Source of the DNA: Salidesulfovibrio onnuriiensis
Lineage (GTDB): Bacteria > Desulfobacterota > Desulfovibrionia > Desulfovibrionales > Desulfovibrionaceae
Direction of reading: 5' to 3'
Length of the DNA stretch: 64,000 nt
Assembly: GCF_008001235.1 (NCBI RefSeq)
Contig: NZ_CP040751.1
Location: forward strand, 417,001 to 481,000
The number at the start of each line of letters is the position of its first letter. Position 1 is the first letter of the stretch. Under the pieces are notes generated by a model, which saw only the letters and a list, made by a program, of their open reading frames with translations, did no database searches and was not told the DNA's origin. The translations under genes and the position numbers were made by a program. This document shows, one piece after another, positions 34,967 to 44,330 of this stretch.

Positions 34967-34989
34967 GCAAAGGGAATTATTCCCTTTGC
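34967..34989 (-). terminator. hairpin downstream of the HD-GYP gene
   Basis: GCAAAGGGAA (34967-34976), loop TTA, TTCCCTTTGC (34980-34989). It lies just past the minus-strand HD-GYP gene, preceded by a second short GGGGC/GCCCC hairpin. Poor U-run. Confidence 0.55.
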
Positions 34990-35012
34990 CGGGGTGCAGG
35001 GGCGGAGCCCCG

Positions 35013-35792
35013 CTACATTTCCAGGCCGCCCTCCTCGATCTCCTCCATGAACGCCTCCACCACATCGGGATCCAGGGCGCCGGAATCGGCCATGCTGCCC
35101 AGGGTGGCCAGGGCCACTTCGGCGGGCCTGCCGCGCTGGTAGGGCCGGTCCGTGGTCATGGCGTCAAAGCAGTCCACCACGCCCAGGATCCGCGCGCCCA
35201 GGGGGATCTCGTCCCCTTCCAGGCCGCGCGGATAACCGCGTCCGTCCAGGCGCTCATGGTGCGCGTAGACGTATTCGAGCACCGGCCCCAGGAAATTCAG
35301 GCTCGACAGGATGTCATAGCCCCATTGCGGATGGGAGCGAATCTCCAGCATCATGGCCTCGTTCATGGAGGTGTCCTCGTTGCAGAACATGCGGTCGCTG
35401 AAGCCGATCTTGCCGATGTCGTGCAGGATGCCCGCAATGCGCACGTCCTCGACCTCCTCGTCGGAAAGCCCCATGCGCAGGGCCAGGCGGGCGCTGTAGG
35501 CCCCCACCCGGTCGCCATGCCCCTCGGTATACTCGTCGCGGCGGCCCAGGGCCGTGGCAATGGAGGTCACGGTCTGCAGCGAATTGATCTTGATGCGTTC
35601 CAGCAGCTGTTCGAGGTGGAATTCCCTGGCCTCGATCTTGACCATCATCATGCCCACGGCCTCGGCCAGCTCCTGCACGTCGGACGGATATTCGGGGCCG
35701 GTCAGGGCCATGATGTCATCCGAATAATTGCCGGCGGCGATCTCCTGGATGATGCCCATGAGCTTCTTGTGCGCGGCTTTGTCGTCGACCAT
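35013..35792 (-). CDS. HD-GYP domain phosphohydrolase
   Basis: 259 residues. A helical N-terminal region (about 1-65) links to an HD-GYP domain: LGRRDEYTEGHGDRVGAYS, ILHDIGKIGFSD, VYAHHERLDGRGYP (the GYP motif) and GVVDCFDAMTTDRPYQ. The metal-binding His/Asp set is complete, so it probably degrades cyclic di-GMP. No receiver or membrane part. It follows the NmrA-like gene by 22 bases in the same direction. Confidence 0.9.
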   Translation of the reverse strand: MVDDKAAHKKLMGIIQEIAAGNYSDDIMALTGPEYPSDVQELAEAVGMMMVKIEAREFHLEQLLERIKINSLQTVTSIATALGRRDEYTEGHGDRVGAYSARLALRMGLSDEEVEDVRIAGILHDIGKIGFSDRMFCNEDTSMNEAMMLEIRSHPQWGYDILSSLNFLGPVLEYVYAHHERLDGRGYPRGLEGDEIPLGARILGVVDCFDAMTTDRPYQRGRPAEVALATLGSMADSGALDPDVVEAFMEEIEEGGLEM

Positions 35793-35814
35793 GTTCCCTT
35801 TCCCCCGGCGGCCG

Positions 35815-36666
35815 CTATTTCCAGATGTGGGCGTGCTCGGCCGCGAAGGCCGCCAGGCTGCGCGGTTTTGCCCCGGTGAGGTATTCCACGGCTCCGGTCA
35901 CGTTCCAGGCCATGTCGCGGCGGATGATGCGCGCCAGGCTTACCAGCATGTCCACGTTCCACTGGGGCGCGCCCGCATCCAGAAGCGCCTGCCTGTATTC
36001 CGGTTCCTCCACGGGCGCATATTCGACGGGAACGCCCGCATCGGAAAGGATCGAGGCCACGTCCGCGCCGGTCAGGGGCTCGGGGCCGGTCAGGGCATAA
36101 ACCTTACCGTCGTGCTCCCCGCGATTCTCGAAAACCGCCGCCGCACAGGCCGCGATGTCGCGCACGTCCGTGTAGCTGACCCTGGCCTCCTTGTAAGGCA
36201 GGGGTAGCACGCCCCGCTTCACGGCTCCGGCAAGATGGGTGGTGAAATTCTGCATAAACACGTTGGGCCGCAGGATGGTGTGGCCCAGGCCGCTCTGCTC
36301 CACGGCCAGGTCCACGGCCCCGTGCTCGCGGCCCAGCCTCCAATGCGCATCGAACGAGGAACCCATGCCCGAGGAACGGACAATGTGCTCGATGCCCGCC
36401 TCCTTGGCGGCCAGCACCGCATTATGGCCGTATTTCTTCATCTGCTCCACCAGGGGCAGCACCAGGACCATCCCCCGGCACCCCTGCATGGCGTGAAAAA
36501 TGGTTTCCGGGGCGGCCAGGTCCATGGCCCGGACCTCGTCCGCGCCAAGCCCCTGCCCGCGGGACTCCTCGCGCACTCCCGCCACCACGGAAAATCCGCG
36601 CGCCTTCAGTTCCCCCACCATTGCCGAGCCCACGGTGCCAGCCGCACCGGTCACGAAAATCTGCAT
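35815..36666 (-). CDS. NmrA/QOR2-like NAD(P)H-binding SDR protein
   Basis: 283 residues of the atypical SDR group. The glycine loop is FVTGAAGTVGSAMVGEL (4-20). The central RSSGMGSS replaces the classical YxxxK. VSYTDVRDIAACAAAVFENR and YALTGPEPLTGADVASILS are typical of NmrA-like quinone or redox-sensing proteins. ATG 36666 is preceded by GGAGG. Substrate is unknown. Probably co-transcribed with the HD-GYP gene. Confidence 0.88.
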   Translation of the reverse strand: MQIFVTGAAGTVGSAMVGELKARGFSVVAGVREESRGQGLGADEVRAMDLAAPETIFHAMQGCRGMVLVLPLVEQMKKYGHNAVLAAKEAGIEHIVRSSGMGSSFDAHWRLGREHGAVDLAVEQSGLGHTILRPNVFMQNFTTHLAGAVKRGVLPLPYKEARVSYTDVRDIAACAAAVFENRGEHDGKVYALTGPEPLTGADVASILSDAGVPVEYAPVEEPEYRQALLDAGAPQWNVDMLVSLARIIRRDMAWNVTGAVEYLTGAKPRSLAAFAAEHAHIWK

Positions 36667-36751
36667 GCAACCTCCGAAAATTATGCTCGGCACACTCTAG
36701 GACGTATGACGGGCAAATTCAACGGGTTGTTACATCTGGACAACAGGACGC

Positions 36752-36779
36752 AAAAAAGGCCCCGCCGGAGCGGGGCCTT
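36752..36779 (-). terminator. nhaB terminator
   Basis: AAGGCCCCG (36756-36764), loop of six, CGGGGCCTT (36771-36779); on the minus strand it runs into TTTTTTG. Confidence 0.9.
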
Positions 36780-36801
36780 GTGCGTTCGATGGCATGCGCC
36801 T

Positions 36802-38451
36802 CTAGTAGCCCATGAAGTGCATGATGTCTTCCATGTGCCAGGTCGCGAAAAGGCCGGCCAGGGACATGGTGATGGTGTACGGCAGGGCCAGTATGACCAT
36901 GCGGCCGTAGGACAGGCGGATGACCGGGGCCAGGGCCGAGGTCAGCAGGAACAGGAAGGCTGCCTGCCCGTTGGGGGTCGCCACGCTGGGGATGTTGGTG
37001 CCGGTGTTGATGGCCACGGCCAAATGGTCGAACTTGGTCATGGTGGTGGCCACGGTTTGCTGGATGCCCTGCGGCAAGGAGGCGATCACGTCGGCGCGGA
37101 CCAGTTCCGCATCGGTGAGCCTGTCCATGAGGGCGGCGCCGTCCGTCACGCCGGGCAGGGCGCTCAGAACGCTTTCAAAGTGCATCTTGGTCTCGGTGAT
37201 GTACACGGTGGCCACGAACACGTTGTCCGAAATCATGGAGAGCAGGCCGTTGGCCAGATAGTAGGCCGCCAACTGGGTCTGTCCTTGCATATCAAGCACG
37301 AAGTGGATGACCGGGGCGAACAGGTGGTTGTCGTGGATCACGGCCACGATGGAGAAGAAGACCACCAGCAATGCGGTGAAGGGCAGGGCCTCTTCAAAGG
37401 CCTTGCCGAGCTGGTGTTCCTCGGTAAAACCGTTGAAGGAGGTCAGGATGACGATGACCGACAGGCCGATGATGCCCACCTCGGCAAGGTGGAAACCCAG
37501 GGCCAGCACCAGCCAGACGCCCGTGAGGGCCTGGATGATGAGCTTCATCCGGCCACGTGCGCCGCGTTTGGCTTCGTCGCGGGCCGACTGTTCCATGAGG
37601 ATGGACCGCACGTTGCCCGGCATGCGGTGCCCGTAGCCGAAGAGCTTGAAATGCTCCAGGCAGACACAGGTCAGCAGGCCGGTGGCCAGCACGGGCATGG
37701 AGATGGGGGCGACCATGATGAAGAAGTCCATGAAGTGCCAGCCCATTTCAGTGCCGATGAGCAGGTTCTGGGGCTCGCCCACGATGGTGCACACGCCGCC
37801 CAGGGCCGTACCCACGGCGCCGTGCATCATCAGGTTGCGCAGATAGGCGCGGAAGGTCACGAGATCCTCGCGGTTCATCTCTGCGGTGTCGTCGTTGCAC
37901 AGGTCGTGGGAGCAGCTCATGTCCACGCCGGACGCCCACCGATGGTAGACGTTGTAGAAGCCGTAGGCCACGGCGATGATCACCGCGGTGACGGTCAGGG
38001 CGTCCAGGAAGGCGGACAGGAACGCGCCCGCGAAGCTGAAGAGCAGGGAGATGACGATCTTGGACCGGATGCGGACCAGCATTTTGGTGAAGGTGAACTG
38101 CAGCAGGTCCTTCATGAAGTAGATGCCCGCCACCATGAAGATCAGCAGCAGGATGACCTCGAAGTTGTTTTCGGCTTCATGGAAGACGCTTTTGGCGCTG
38201 GTCATGCCCATTGCCACGGCCTGAAGGGCCAGCAGACCGCCCGCAGGCAGCGGGTAGCACTTGAGTGCCATGGCCAGGGTGAAGATGAATTCGCAGATGA
38301 GCACCCAGCCGGCAATGAAGTGGCCGCCAGGCACCGCGAACCAGATGATCGGGTTGATGATCAGGAACGCCAGGATACAGAGTTTGTACCAGTTGGGAGC
38401 GTTGCCCAGCAGGTTTGCCTTAAAGGCTTGTCCAAGGGTCATGTCCGTCAC
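36802..38451 (-). CDS. nhaB: Na+/H+ antiporter NhaB
   Basis: 549 residues with about 12 helices. Extremely typical segments: [87 protein letters not shown]-like [15 protein letters not shown], and [20 protein letters not shown], all near-identical to enterobacterial NhaB. It exports Na+ in exchange for H+ and suits a salt-exposed organism. Good ribosome site (AAGGAG). Single gene with its own terminator. Confidence 0.96.
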   Translation of the reverse strand: MTDMTLGQAFKANLLGNAPNWYKLCILAFLIINPIIWFAVPGGHFIAGWVLICEFIFTLAMALKCYPLPAGGLLALQAVAMGMTSAKSVFHEAENNFEVILLLIFMVAGIYFMKDLLQFTFTKMLVRIRSKIVISLLFSFAGAFLSAFLDALTVTAVIIAVAYGFYNVYHRWASGVDMSCSHDLCNDDTAEMNREDLVTFRAYLRNLMMHGAVGTALGGVCTIVGEPQNLLIGTEMGWHFMDFFIMVAPISMPVLATGLLTCVCLEHFKLFGYGHRMPGNVRSILMEQSARDEAKRGARGRMKLIIQALTGVWLVLALGFHLAEVGIIGLSVIVILTSFNGFTEEHQLGKAFEEALPFTALLVVFFSIVAVIHDNHLFAPVIHFVLDMQGQTQLAAYYLANGLLSMISDNVFVATVYITETKMHFESVLSALPGVTDGAALMDRLTDAELVRADVIASLPQGIQQTVATTMTKFDHLAVAINTGTNIPSVATPNGQAAFLFLLTSALAPVIRLSYGRMVILALPYTITMSLAGLFATWHMEDIMHFMGY

Positions 38452-38845
38452 TCTCCTTATGTATTGAAAAACAGGGACTTCTTAGTGTCCAAAAGAGAAT
38501 ACGCTGGTTTTTTAGCCATTTTGAACGATCGCGTCTAGCAAAATCGGTGAAAAACGGCCTGTATCAACGGTTTCCCAAAGATATATAGGAAATGGTTGCG
38601 GCCGCAATTATTCCTTTTGCGGCCAGGGGGACGCACCGGATAATAATAACGCCTTTTTCCGAATCGGCGAGTTTCCGTCATACTTCTGTGACCAAAGCCA
38701 AGTACTCCTGCACCTGCGACAGCATACAGAACCTCCCATCCTGACAGACGGCGCGGCGGCCCCCACAACCCTCACCCGCCGCGCCGCTCTCCTCCCCGAA
38801 ACCGGGCCATGCTTGCCAAACCACCCTGAATATGGTTGTTTTCCT
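38452..38845. other. long intergenic region with inverted repeats
   Basis: 394 bases between divergent nhaB and the glycosyltransferase. It contains the 12-base palindrome TTGCGGCCGCAA (38596-38607) inside a longer imperfect one, then a second TTGCGGCC copy nearby, and a 10-base stem GGCGCGGCGG (38750-38759) with CCGCCGCGCC (38776-38785). The left part is AT-rich and holds the nhaB promoter. No coding sequence is supported. Confidence 0.4.
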
Positions 38846-39861
38846 ATGGAACAGAAACCAATGGAAACGACCATGAAGACATGCATTTTCCTGCCGCCGG
38901 TCCGAAAGCCCACCGGCGGGGTCACCGTGCTGCGACAGATCGCCGACATCCTGCACCAGTCCGGCCGCGAGGCCTGCCTGGTGGCTCGCGACAGGTCGGG
39001 CTGGCGGCCCGAGGGCCTGGCCGACGCGGCCCCGGTGCTGGACTGGGAAAAACTGGATCTTTCGCCCGAGGACATCTGGCTGGTGCCCGAGGGCTGGGTC
39101 AACGCGCTGGCCCCGGGCCTGGAGGCCCGCGCCCGCTGCTACAGCTACGTGCAGAACTGGGCCTATCTCTTTTCCTCCCTGCCCCCGGGCGTGACCTGGG
39201 CCCAGCTGCCCGCCTCGTTCCTGTCCGTATCCGCCCCCGTGGCCCATTTTGTCCGGGAAGCCACGGGCAGGGATTCCCTCGTGCTCCGGCCGGGGATCGA
39301 CCGTTCCATCTTCCAGGCTCCCGAAGCCAAGCCCGGCGGCAAGCCGCGCATCGCCTTCATGCCGCGCAAGAACAAGGCCCTGGCCGCCCAGATCCGCGCG
39401 GTGTTCGAAAACCGCAACGGGCCGGACCGGGCCCGCTGGCTGGAGGTGGAAGGCCTGGACACCTTCGGGGTGGCCGAAGCCCTGCGGTCGAGCCACATTT
39501 TTCTCATGACCGGGTTCCCGGAGGGGTGCCCGCTGCCCCCCTGGAGGCCATGGCCTGCGGCTGCCTGCCCGTGGGCTTCACCGGCCTGGGCGGCTGGGAC
39601 TATATGCGCCAGGCCCAGGAAAACCCGCGCTTTTCGCCCTGGTGGCCGGTGCGCGAGGTTCCGTGGTCCGGCAACGGGCTGTGGTGCGCGGACGGCGACG
39701 TGCTGGACGCGGCCCTGTGCCTGGAACAGGCCGTGGGCTGGGTGGAATCGGGCGCGCCTGAATATGCCGACGCCCTGGAGGCCGGGCAGCGGACAGCCGA
39801 CGCCTACTCCACGGCACAGCAACGGGAAAATGTCCTGAAAGTTTGGAAAACTTTGGAATAA
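38846..39861 (+). pseudogene. glycosyltransferase, frameshifted in a poly-C run
   Basis: A GT4-like gene whose reading frame breaks at CTGCCCCCCTGG (39533-39544). Upstream, the first frame gives LVPEGW, RPGIDRSIF, AFMPRKNKA and FLMTGFPEGCPLPP. Downstream the coding continues in the -1 frame as PLEAMACGCLPVGFTGLGG and ends at 39861. One extra C (seven instead of six) or a -1 ribosomal slip restores a continuous protein of about 330 residues. Causes could be a sequencing error, phase variation by slippage, or true loss. Starts at 38846 or 38873 are both possible. Paralogous to the gene at 23793-24713. Confidence 0.8.
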
Positions 39862-39882
39862 AACCGAAGAGACAAACAACAC

Positions 39883-39928
39883 GGGGGAAGGAAAACCGGC
39901 CTTGTGCGGTTCGGCCTTCCCCCTTTTC
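39883..39928 (+). terminator. terminator after the glycosyltransferase
   Basis: GGGGGAAGG (39883-39891) pairs with CCTTCCCCC (39915-39923), with an inner AACCG/CGGTT stem, then TTTTC. It lies between convergent genes. Confidence 0.8.
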
Positions 39929-39934
39929 TGTTCG

Positions 39935-40357
39935 CTATTTCACCACGAGCACGGGGCAGGGGGCGATGTGCAGCACCTTGTGGGTCACGCTGCCGAGCAT
40001 GAAGCCCTCGAAATCGGACTTGCCCTTGGAACCCATGATGATGATGTCAGCCTTTTCGCTTCTTGCCACGTCGTCAATGACCTCGGCGGGCCTGCCGCCG
40101 ATGACCATGTCCTTGCAGGGGATGCCCTCGGCCTCGATCTGTTTCCTGTAGGGTTCGATGATCTCCTCGGAATCCTTGGTGTAATGGTCCAGCACCCATT
40201 GCAGGTTGGGCTCGCCCAGCTCGTTGGGAACGGGCTTGCGGCACTGGAGCAGCACGATGGAGGCGCGCAGGGTCTTGGCCATGCCCACGGCGTAGTCCGC
40301 GGCCTTGTCCGAATGGGCCGAGCCGTCCACGGGGAGCAGGATGGTCTTCACGTTCAT
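39935..40357 (-). CDS. universal stress protein (UspA family)
   Basis: 140 residues. ILLPVDGSAHSDKAADYAVG is the N-terminal Usp signature, and IIMGSKGKSDFEGFMLGSVT contains the ATP-binding G-x2-G-x9-G-S/T pattern, so it is an ATP-binding type Usp. Its ATG overlaps the PglC-like stop by four bases, so it is in the glycosylation operon, an odd partner. GAGGGGG precedes the start. Confidence 0.92.
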   Translation of the reverse strand: MNVKTILLPVDGSAHSDKAADYAVGMAKTLRASIVLLQCRKPVPNELGEPNLQWVLDHYTKDSEEIIEPYRKQIEAEGIPCKDMVIGGRPAEVIDDVARSEKADIIIMGSKGKSDFEGFMLGSVTHKVLHIAPCPVLVVK

Positions 40358-40974
40358 GTTCGGTCCCCCTCTTGTTCGGGTTGATCGTCGTTGCCCATGA
40401 ACACTTCCATGGTGGCGTGCCCGGGCTGGGATACATCCTCGCGCTTGAACACCTGGGCCACGGTCATCAGCAGGATCCGCAGGTCGAGCCGCAGGCTGCG
40501 GTTGTCCACATACCAGACATCGTGCTCGAACTTGTCCTGCCAGGAAATGGCGTTGCGGCCGTTGACCTGCGCCCAGCCGGTGATGCCGGGCCGAACCTCG
40601 TGCCGCCGCGCCTGCCTGGCCGAATAGCGCGGCAGGTATTCCATGAGCAGTGGGCGCGGGCCCACCAGACTCATCTTACCTTGTATCACATTGACCAATT
40701 CCGGCAACTCGTCCAGGGAGGTGGAGCGCAGGAAGCGGCCGAAAGGCGTCAGCCGCTCTGCGTCGGGCAGGGGATTGCCCTCCCGGTCCACGGCGTCACG
40801 CATGGTGCGGAACTTGACCATGGTGAAGGGGGCCCCGTTCAGGCCGGGCCGCACCTGCCGGAAAAGCACCGGCCCGCCGAGCTTGAGGCGCACCAGCACG
40901 GCGACGGCGAGCATGACCGGCAGCAGCAGGACAAAGGCCGGAACCGTGATGAGCAAATCGAAAAGCCGTTTCAC
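40354..40974 (-). CDS. undecaprenyl-phosphate sugar-1-phosphate transferase (PglC-like)
   Basis: 206 residues, the minimal monotopic phosphoglycosyl transferase size, as in Campylobacter PglC. A re-entrant membrane helix (5-27) is followed by the catalytic region: KFRTMRD, SLDELPELVNVIQGKMSLVG (Asp-Glu dyad), GPRPLL, and RHEVRPGITGWAQVNGR. It attaches the first sugar phosphate to undecaprenyl phosphate. It overlaps the PglA-like stop and the Usp start. Strong candidate for starting glycan assembly for PglB at 46156. Confidence 0.92.
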   Translation of the reverse strand: MKRLFDLLITVPAFVLLLPVMLAVAVLVRLKLGGPVLFRQVRPGLNGAPFTMVKFRTMRDAVDREGNPLPDAERLTPFGRFLRSTSLDELPELVNVIQGKMSLVGPRPLLMEYLPRYSARQARRHEVRPGITGWAQVNGRNAISWQDKFEHDVWYVDNRSLRLDLRILLMTVAQVFKREDVSQPGHATMEVFMGNDDQPEQEGDRT

Positions 40975-42080
40975 GACACCCCCATGAAATTGAGAATGAT
41001 CTCGTTGACCTTGGTCACGTCGAACCGTTCCTCGGCCAGCCGCCTGGACGCCGCACCCATACGCGCGGCCAGCTCCATGTCCATGAGCCTTTCCATGGCT
41101 GCGGCCAGGGAATCCACGTCGTGCACCGGCACCAGAAATCCGTTGACGCCCCGCTCCACGGTTTCGCGGCAGCCGGGCGCGTCCGTGGTGATCACGGCCC
41201 TGCCCGTGCTCATGGCCTCGAGCACGGAACGAGGGGTGCCCTCGCGCCAGGACGGCAGCACGTAGACGCTGGCGCTGGTCAGATAGGGGCGCACGTCGTC
41301 CACGGCGGGCAGCACCTCCAGCCCGCCCTTCTGCCAGGAACGCACCGTGTCGTCGTCAATGCCGTCCGGGCCGTGTTCGCGCGGGCCCACCAGCCGGAAG
41401 GTCGCCTCCGGGAAGCGGGCCTTGAGCCGCACGGCCGCCTCGGCGTATTCCACCACGCCCTTGGAGCGCAGGAATCGCGACAGGCACAGGAACGAGGGCA
41501 GCTCCGGGGGCTCGGTGCAGTTGTAATGGTCGAGATCCACGCCCGACCCGCCGGTGACGGCCACGGGCAGGTTGGCGGGCAGCACGCCTATGGTGCGGAA
41601 GAATTTGGGATCGTCCGGGTTCTGGAACAGGGCCCCGCTGGAAAAGCGCAGGCCCGCAGCATACAGGCCGCGCGCCAGGTTGAACAGCACCCGCCTGCGC
41701 AGGCCCGAAGCCTCGGTAAAGGCGTAGCCCAGCCCGGTGATGAGTGAAAAGAACCGGGGCACGCCCGCCAGCCTCGCCGCAACGGCCCCGTAGACCACGG
41801 GCTTGATGGTGTAGGCCAGGACCACGTCCGGCCGGAGACGCTCGAATTCCCGCCTGAGCCGGAAGAGGAGCCCCAGGTCGGCAAGGGGGTTGAGGCCGCG
41901 CCGCTGCATCTCGATGGGCGCATAGGCGACGCCCATGGCCGCCAGCTCGGGCGCGGCGTCCGGCTTGAAGGGCGGGGCCATGGCGAGCACCTCGTGGCCG
42001 CGCGCCACCATTTCGGCCAGCAGCGCCCCCCGGAAACGGGTCAGGGACGGGGCAAGGCTTCCAAGCACAAGTATCTTCAT
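40971..42080 (-). CDS. glycosyltransferase family 4 (PglA-like)
   Basis: 369 residues. The acceptor domain starts MKILVLGSLAPSLTRFRGAL, with PDVVLAYTIKPVVYGAVAAR, which resembles PglA and WbnK-type GlcNAc or GalNAc transferases. The donor domain has FLCLSRFLRSKGVVEYAEAA and PSWREGTPRSVLEAMSTG (E-x7-E), then TTDAPGCRETVERG. An in-frame TTG at 42131 falls inside the repeat element, so ATG 42080 is preferred despite a weak ribosome site. It probably adds the second sugar to the PglC product. Confidence 0.87.
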   Translation of the reverse strand: MKILVLGSLAPSLTRFRGALLAEMVARGHEVLAMAPPFKPDAAPELAAMGVAYAPIEMQRRGLNPLADLGLLFRLRREFERLRPDVVLAYTIKPVVYGAVAARLAGVPRFFSLITGLGYAFTEASGLRRRVLFNLARGLYAAGLRFSSGALFQNPDDPKFFRTIGVLPANLPVAVTGGSGVDLDHYNCTEPPELPSFLCLSRFLRSKGVVEYAEAAVRLKARFPEATFRLVGPREHGPDGIDDDTVRSWQKGGLEVLPAVDDVRPYLTSASVYVLPSWREGTPRSVLEAMSTGRAVITTDAPGCRETVERGVNGFLVPVHDVDSLAAAMERLMDMELAARMGAASRRLAEERFDVTKVNEIILNFMGVS

Positions 42081-42122
42081 CTTTTTAGTATCCCATAGCC
42101 TTGAAGCAGCTGCAAACCCGTT

Positions 42123-42241
42123 GCTGTTCAAAAAGGTTGGGAGGCAAGACGCCAGAAAAAGGCAGGGCCGAAGCGTATTGCGGCATACGTGAGGGTCTGC
42201 CTTTTGCGCAGTAACGTGGCATATGGGCCTTTTTCAACAGC
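42123..42241. repeat. nested inverted-repeat element between asnB and the PglA-like gene
   Basis: Outer arms GCTGTTCAAAAAGG (42123-42136) and CCTTTTTCAACAGC (42228-42241) are complementary at 13 of 14 positions. Inside are AAAAAGGCAG (42156-42165) / CTGCCTTTT (42197-42205) and CGTAT (42174-42178) / ATACG (42185-42189). It could be a structured 3' element or attenuator, since U-runs occur on both strands, or a dispersed repeat. Confidence 0.6.
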
Positions 42242-42247
42242 ACCCCC

Positions 42248-44194
42248 CTACATCCACTCGTTGAGCCACGCCTGCAGCATCAGAATGTTCCAGATGCGGA
42301 ACTGGTTGTCGCGCCGTCCAGAAAGGTGGTCCGCCCACTGCATACCGACGACCTCCGGACGTAGGATTCCCTGTTGTGCAAGGCGGTTGGGACTTAACAA
42401 CTCTTCGGCCCACGGGCGCAGCGGCCCGCGCAGCCAAGTGTCGATGGGAATGCCGAACCCGGTCTTGGGCCGGTCCACCAGCTCCCGGGGCACGTGGCGG
42501 TCGAGCACCCTGCGCAGGATGTACTTGCCCTGTTTGCCCCGGAGCTTCATGGACAGGGGCAGGCGCCAGGCGAACTCCACCACCTTGTGGTCCAGGAAGG
42601 GCGCGCGCGATTCCAGGCTGCAGGCCATGGCCGCACGATCCACCTTGGTCAGGATGTCTCCGGGAAGATAGGAGACCGAATCCAGGAACTGCATCCAGGC
42701 CGTGTACTCGGTGAGCCCGGGCCACAGCGACGGCATGTCCATGGCCGACGGGGGCTCCTGCCCGGAAACAAGCACCTGTTCCGGGTTCTGCCAGGTGGAG
42801 GCCAGGCTCTTGTAGACATCCTCGCGCGAGTCCAGACCCAGGACCTCGGCCACGCGGTGCAGCTTGTAACCGGGCATGGACAGGGACCTGCCGGGCAGCA
42901 TGCTGAAAATCGTGTTGTAGGCCCCCGGCGAAACCATCCGGATCGCCCGGGCCGCGATACGGCGCACCCGGGGAGGCAGCGAGCGCATGCGCTCCCACAC
43001 GGCCGGGGCCCAGACATGACGGTTGTAGCCCGCAAAGGTCTCGTCCCCGCCGTCGCCGGAGAGGCAGACCGTGACATGTTTTCGGGTCAGGGCCGCCACC
43101 AGGTGAGTGGGGATCATGGAGGCGTCGGCAAAGGGTTCGTCGTACATGCGGGGCAGCGCGGGAACGAGGTCCAGGGCCTGCCTCGGGGTGACGGTCAGCT
43201 CGGTGTGCTCGGTGCCCAGGTGCTCTGCCACGCGCCGGGCGTGACCGGCCTCGTCGTAGGCAGGGTCGTCGTAGCCGATGGTGAAGGTGCGCACGGGCCG
43301 GGAGGACTCGGCCTGCATGAGCGCCGTGACCAGGGAGGAATCAACGCCGCCCGAAAGCAGCGAGCCCAGGGGCACGTCCGAGAGCATCTGGTTGCGCACC
43401 GTGGCCCGCAGCAGGGTTTCCAACTGGTCGACCGCCTCTTCCTCACCGCCCTGGAACGGGGCGTACAGGCCCCGATTCACGGCGTCCTTGAGGCTCCAGT
43501 AGGGCGCGCTTTCCAGCCGGTCCGGATTGTCCGGGCGCAGGGCCAGCAGATGGCCGGGCCGCAGCTTGCGCACGCCCTGATAGATGGTGCGCGGGGCCGG
43601 AATGTACTGGAAGCGCAGGTACTGGGCCACGGCCCCCATGTCCAGCTCCGGCTCCAGGACGCCCGAGGCCCGCAGGGCCTTGAGCTCGGAACCGAATATG
43701 AAGAATTGCCCGGTGCGGCTGTAGTACAGGGGTTTTTCACCCATGCGGTCCCGGGCCAGGAACAGGGTGCGCTCCCGGACATCCCAAAGCGCGAAGGCGA
43801 ACATGCCCGAAAAACGCCTGACCGCCTTTTCCACGCCCCAGCTGGCAAAGGCCGCCAGCATGACCTCGGTGTCCGAGGTGCCGCGCCAGGGCAGGAACGG
43901 TCCGCCCTCGGTTTCCAGTTCGGCACGGAGTTCCAGATAGTTGTAGATTTCACCGTTGTGGACGAGCACGTAACGCCCGTCCCGGCTGCGCATGGGCTGG
44001 GCCCCGGATTCGGAAAGGTCGATGATGGCCAGGCGGCGGTGCCCCAGGGCCAGGCCGCTTTCCGCGTCCGTGAACACGCCGTCCGCATCCGGGCCGCGGT
44101 GGCGCAGGGAATCGGCCATGTCCCGCACGCGTTTTTCAAGCCCCTCTGCCGTGGCGGCGGGCGAAAAATCGATGAATCCGGTTATTCCACACAT
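42248..44194 (-). CDS. asnB: asparagine synthase (glutamine-hydrolysing)
   Basis: 648 residues. Cys2 (MCGITGF) is the glutaminase nucleophile; RHRGPDADG, HRRLAIIDLS, NGEIYNYLELR and GTSDTEVMLAAF complete the N-terminal domain. The synthetase domain has the PP-loop LLSGGVDSSLV and SGDGGDETFAGYNR. Polysaccharide clusters often carry such proteins, where they may amidate sugars (uronamide) rather than make free asparagine; that is an inference. Positioned at the head of the minus-strand glycan operon. Confidence 0.92.
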   Translation of the reverse strand: MCGITGFIDFSPAATAEGLEKRVRDMADSLRHRGPDADGVFTDAESGLALGHRRLAIIDLSESGAQPMRSRDGRYVLVHNGEIYNYLELRAELETEGGPFLPWRGTSDTEVMLAAFASWGVEKAVRRFSGMFAFALWDVRERTLFLARDRMGEKPLYYSRTGQFFIFGSELKALRASGVLEPELDMGAVAQYLRFQYIPAPRTIYQGVRKLRPGHLLALRPDNPDRLESAPYWSLKDAVNRGLYAPFQGGEEEAVDQLETLLRATVRNQMLSDVPLGSLLSGGVDSSLVTALMQAESSRPVRTFTIGYDDPAYDEAGHARRVAEHLGTEHTELTVTPRQALDLVPALPRMYDEPFADASMIPTHLVAALTRKHVTVCLSGDGGDETFAGYNRHVWAPAVWERMRSLPPRVRRIAARAIRMVSPGAYNTIFSMLPGRSLSMPGYKLHRVAEVLGLDSREDVYKSLASTWQNPEQVLVSGQEPPSAMDMPSLWPGLTEYTAWMQFLDSVSYLPGDILTKVDRAAMACSLESRAPFLDHKVVEFAWRLPLSMKLRGKQGKYILRRVLDRHVPRELVDRPKTGFGIPIDTWLRGPLRPWAEELLSPNRLAQQGILRPEVVGMQWADHLSGRRDNQFRIWNILMLQAWLNEWM

Positions 44195-44278
44195 AACAAG
44201 GACTTGTTATCAGCCGTCCCGCGCTTTGTCATCTGCCCGGAGGGCATGCGCCACGCCTTGCCCGCGACCCGGCTTTTG

Positions 44279-44307
44279 TTTACATTGCCCACTGTCCGGT
44301 ATATAGC
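44279..44307 (+). promoter_or_regulatory. sigma-70-type promoter of the gsp-like/pglB operon
   Basis: TTTACA (44279-44284), 17-base spacer, TATAGC (44302-44307), a short leader then ATG at 44331. It faces away from asnB in the divergent intergenic region. Confidence 0.5.
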
Positions 44308-44330
44308 GCCGGGCAGGATAAACTATAGAT

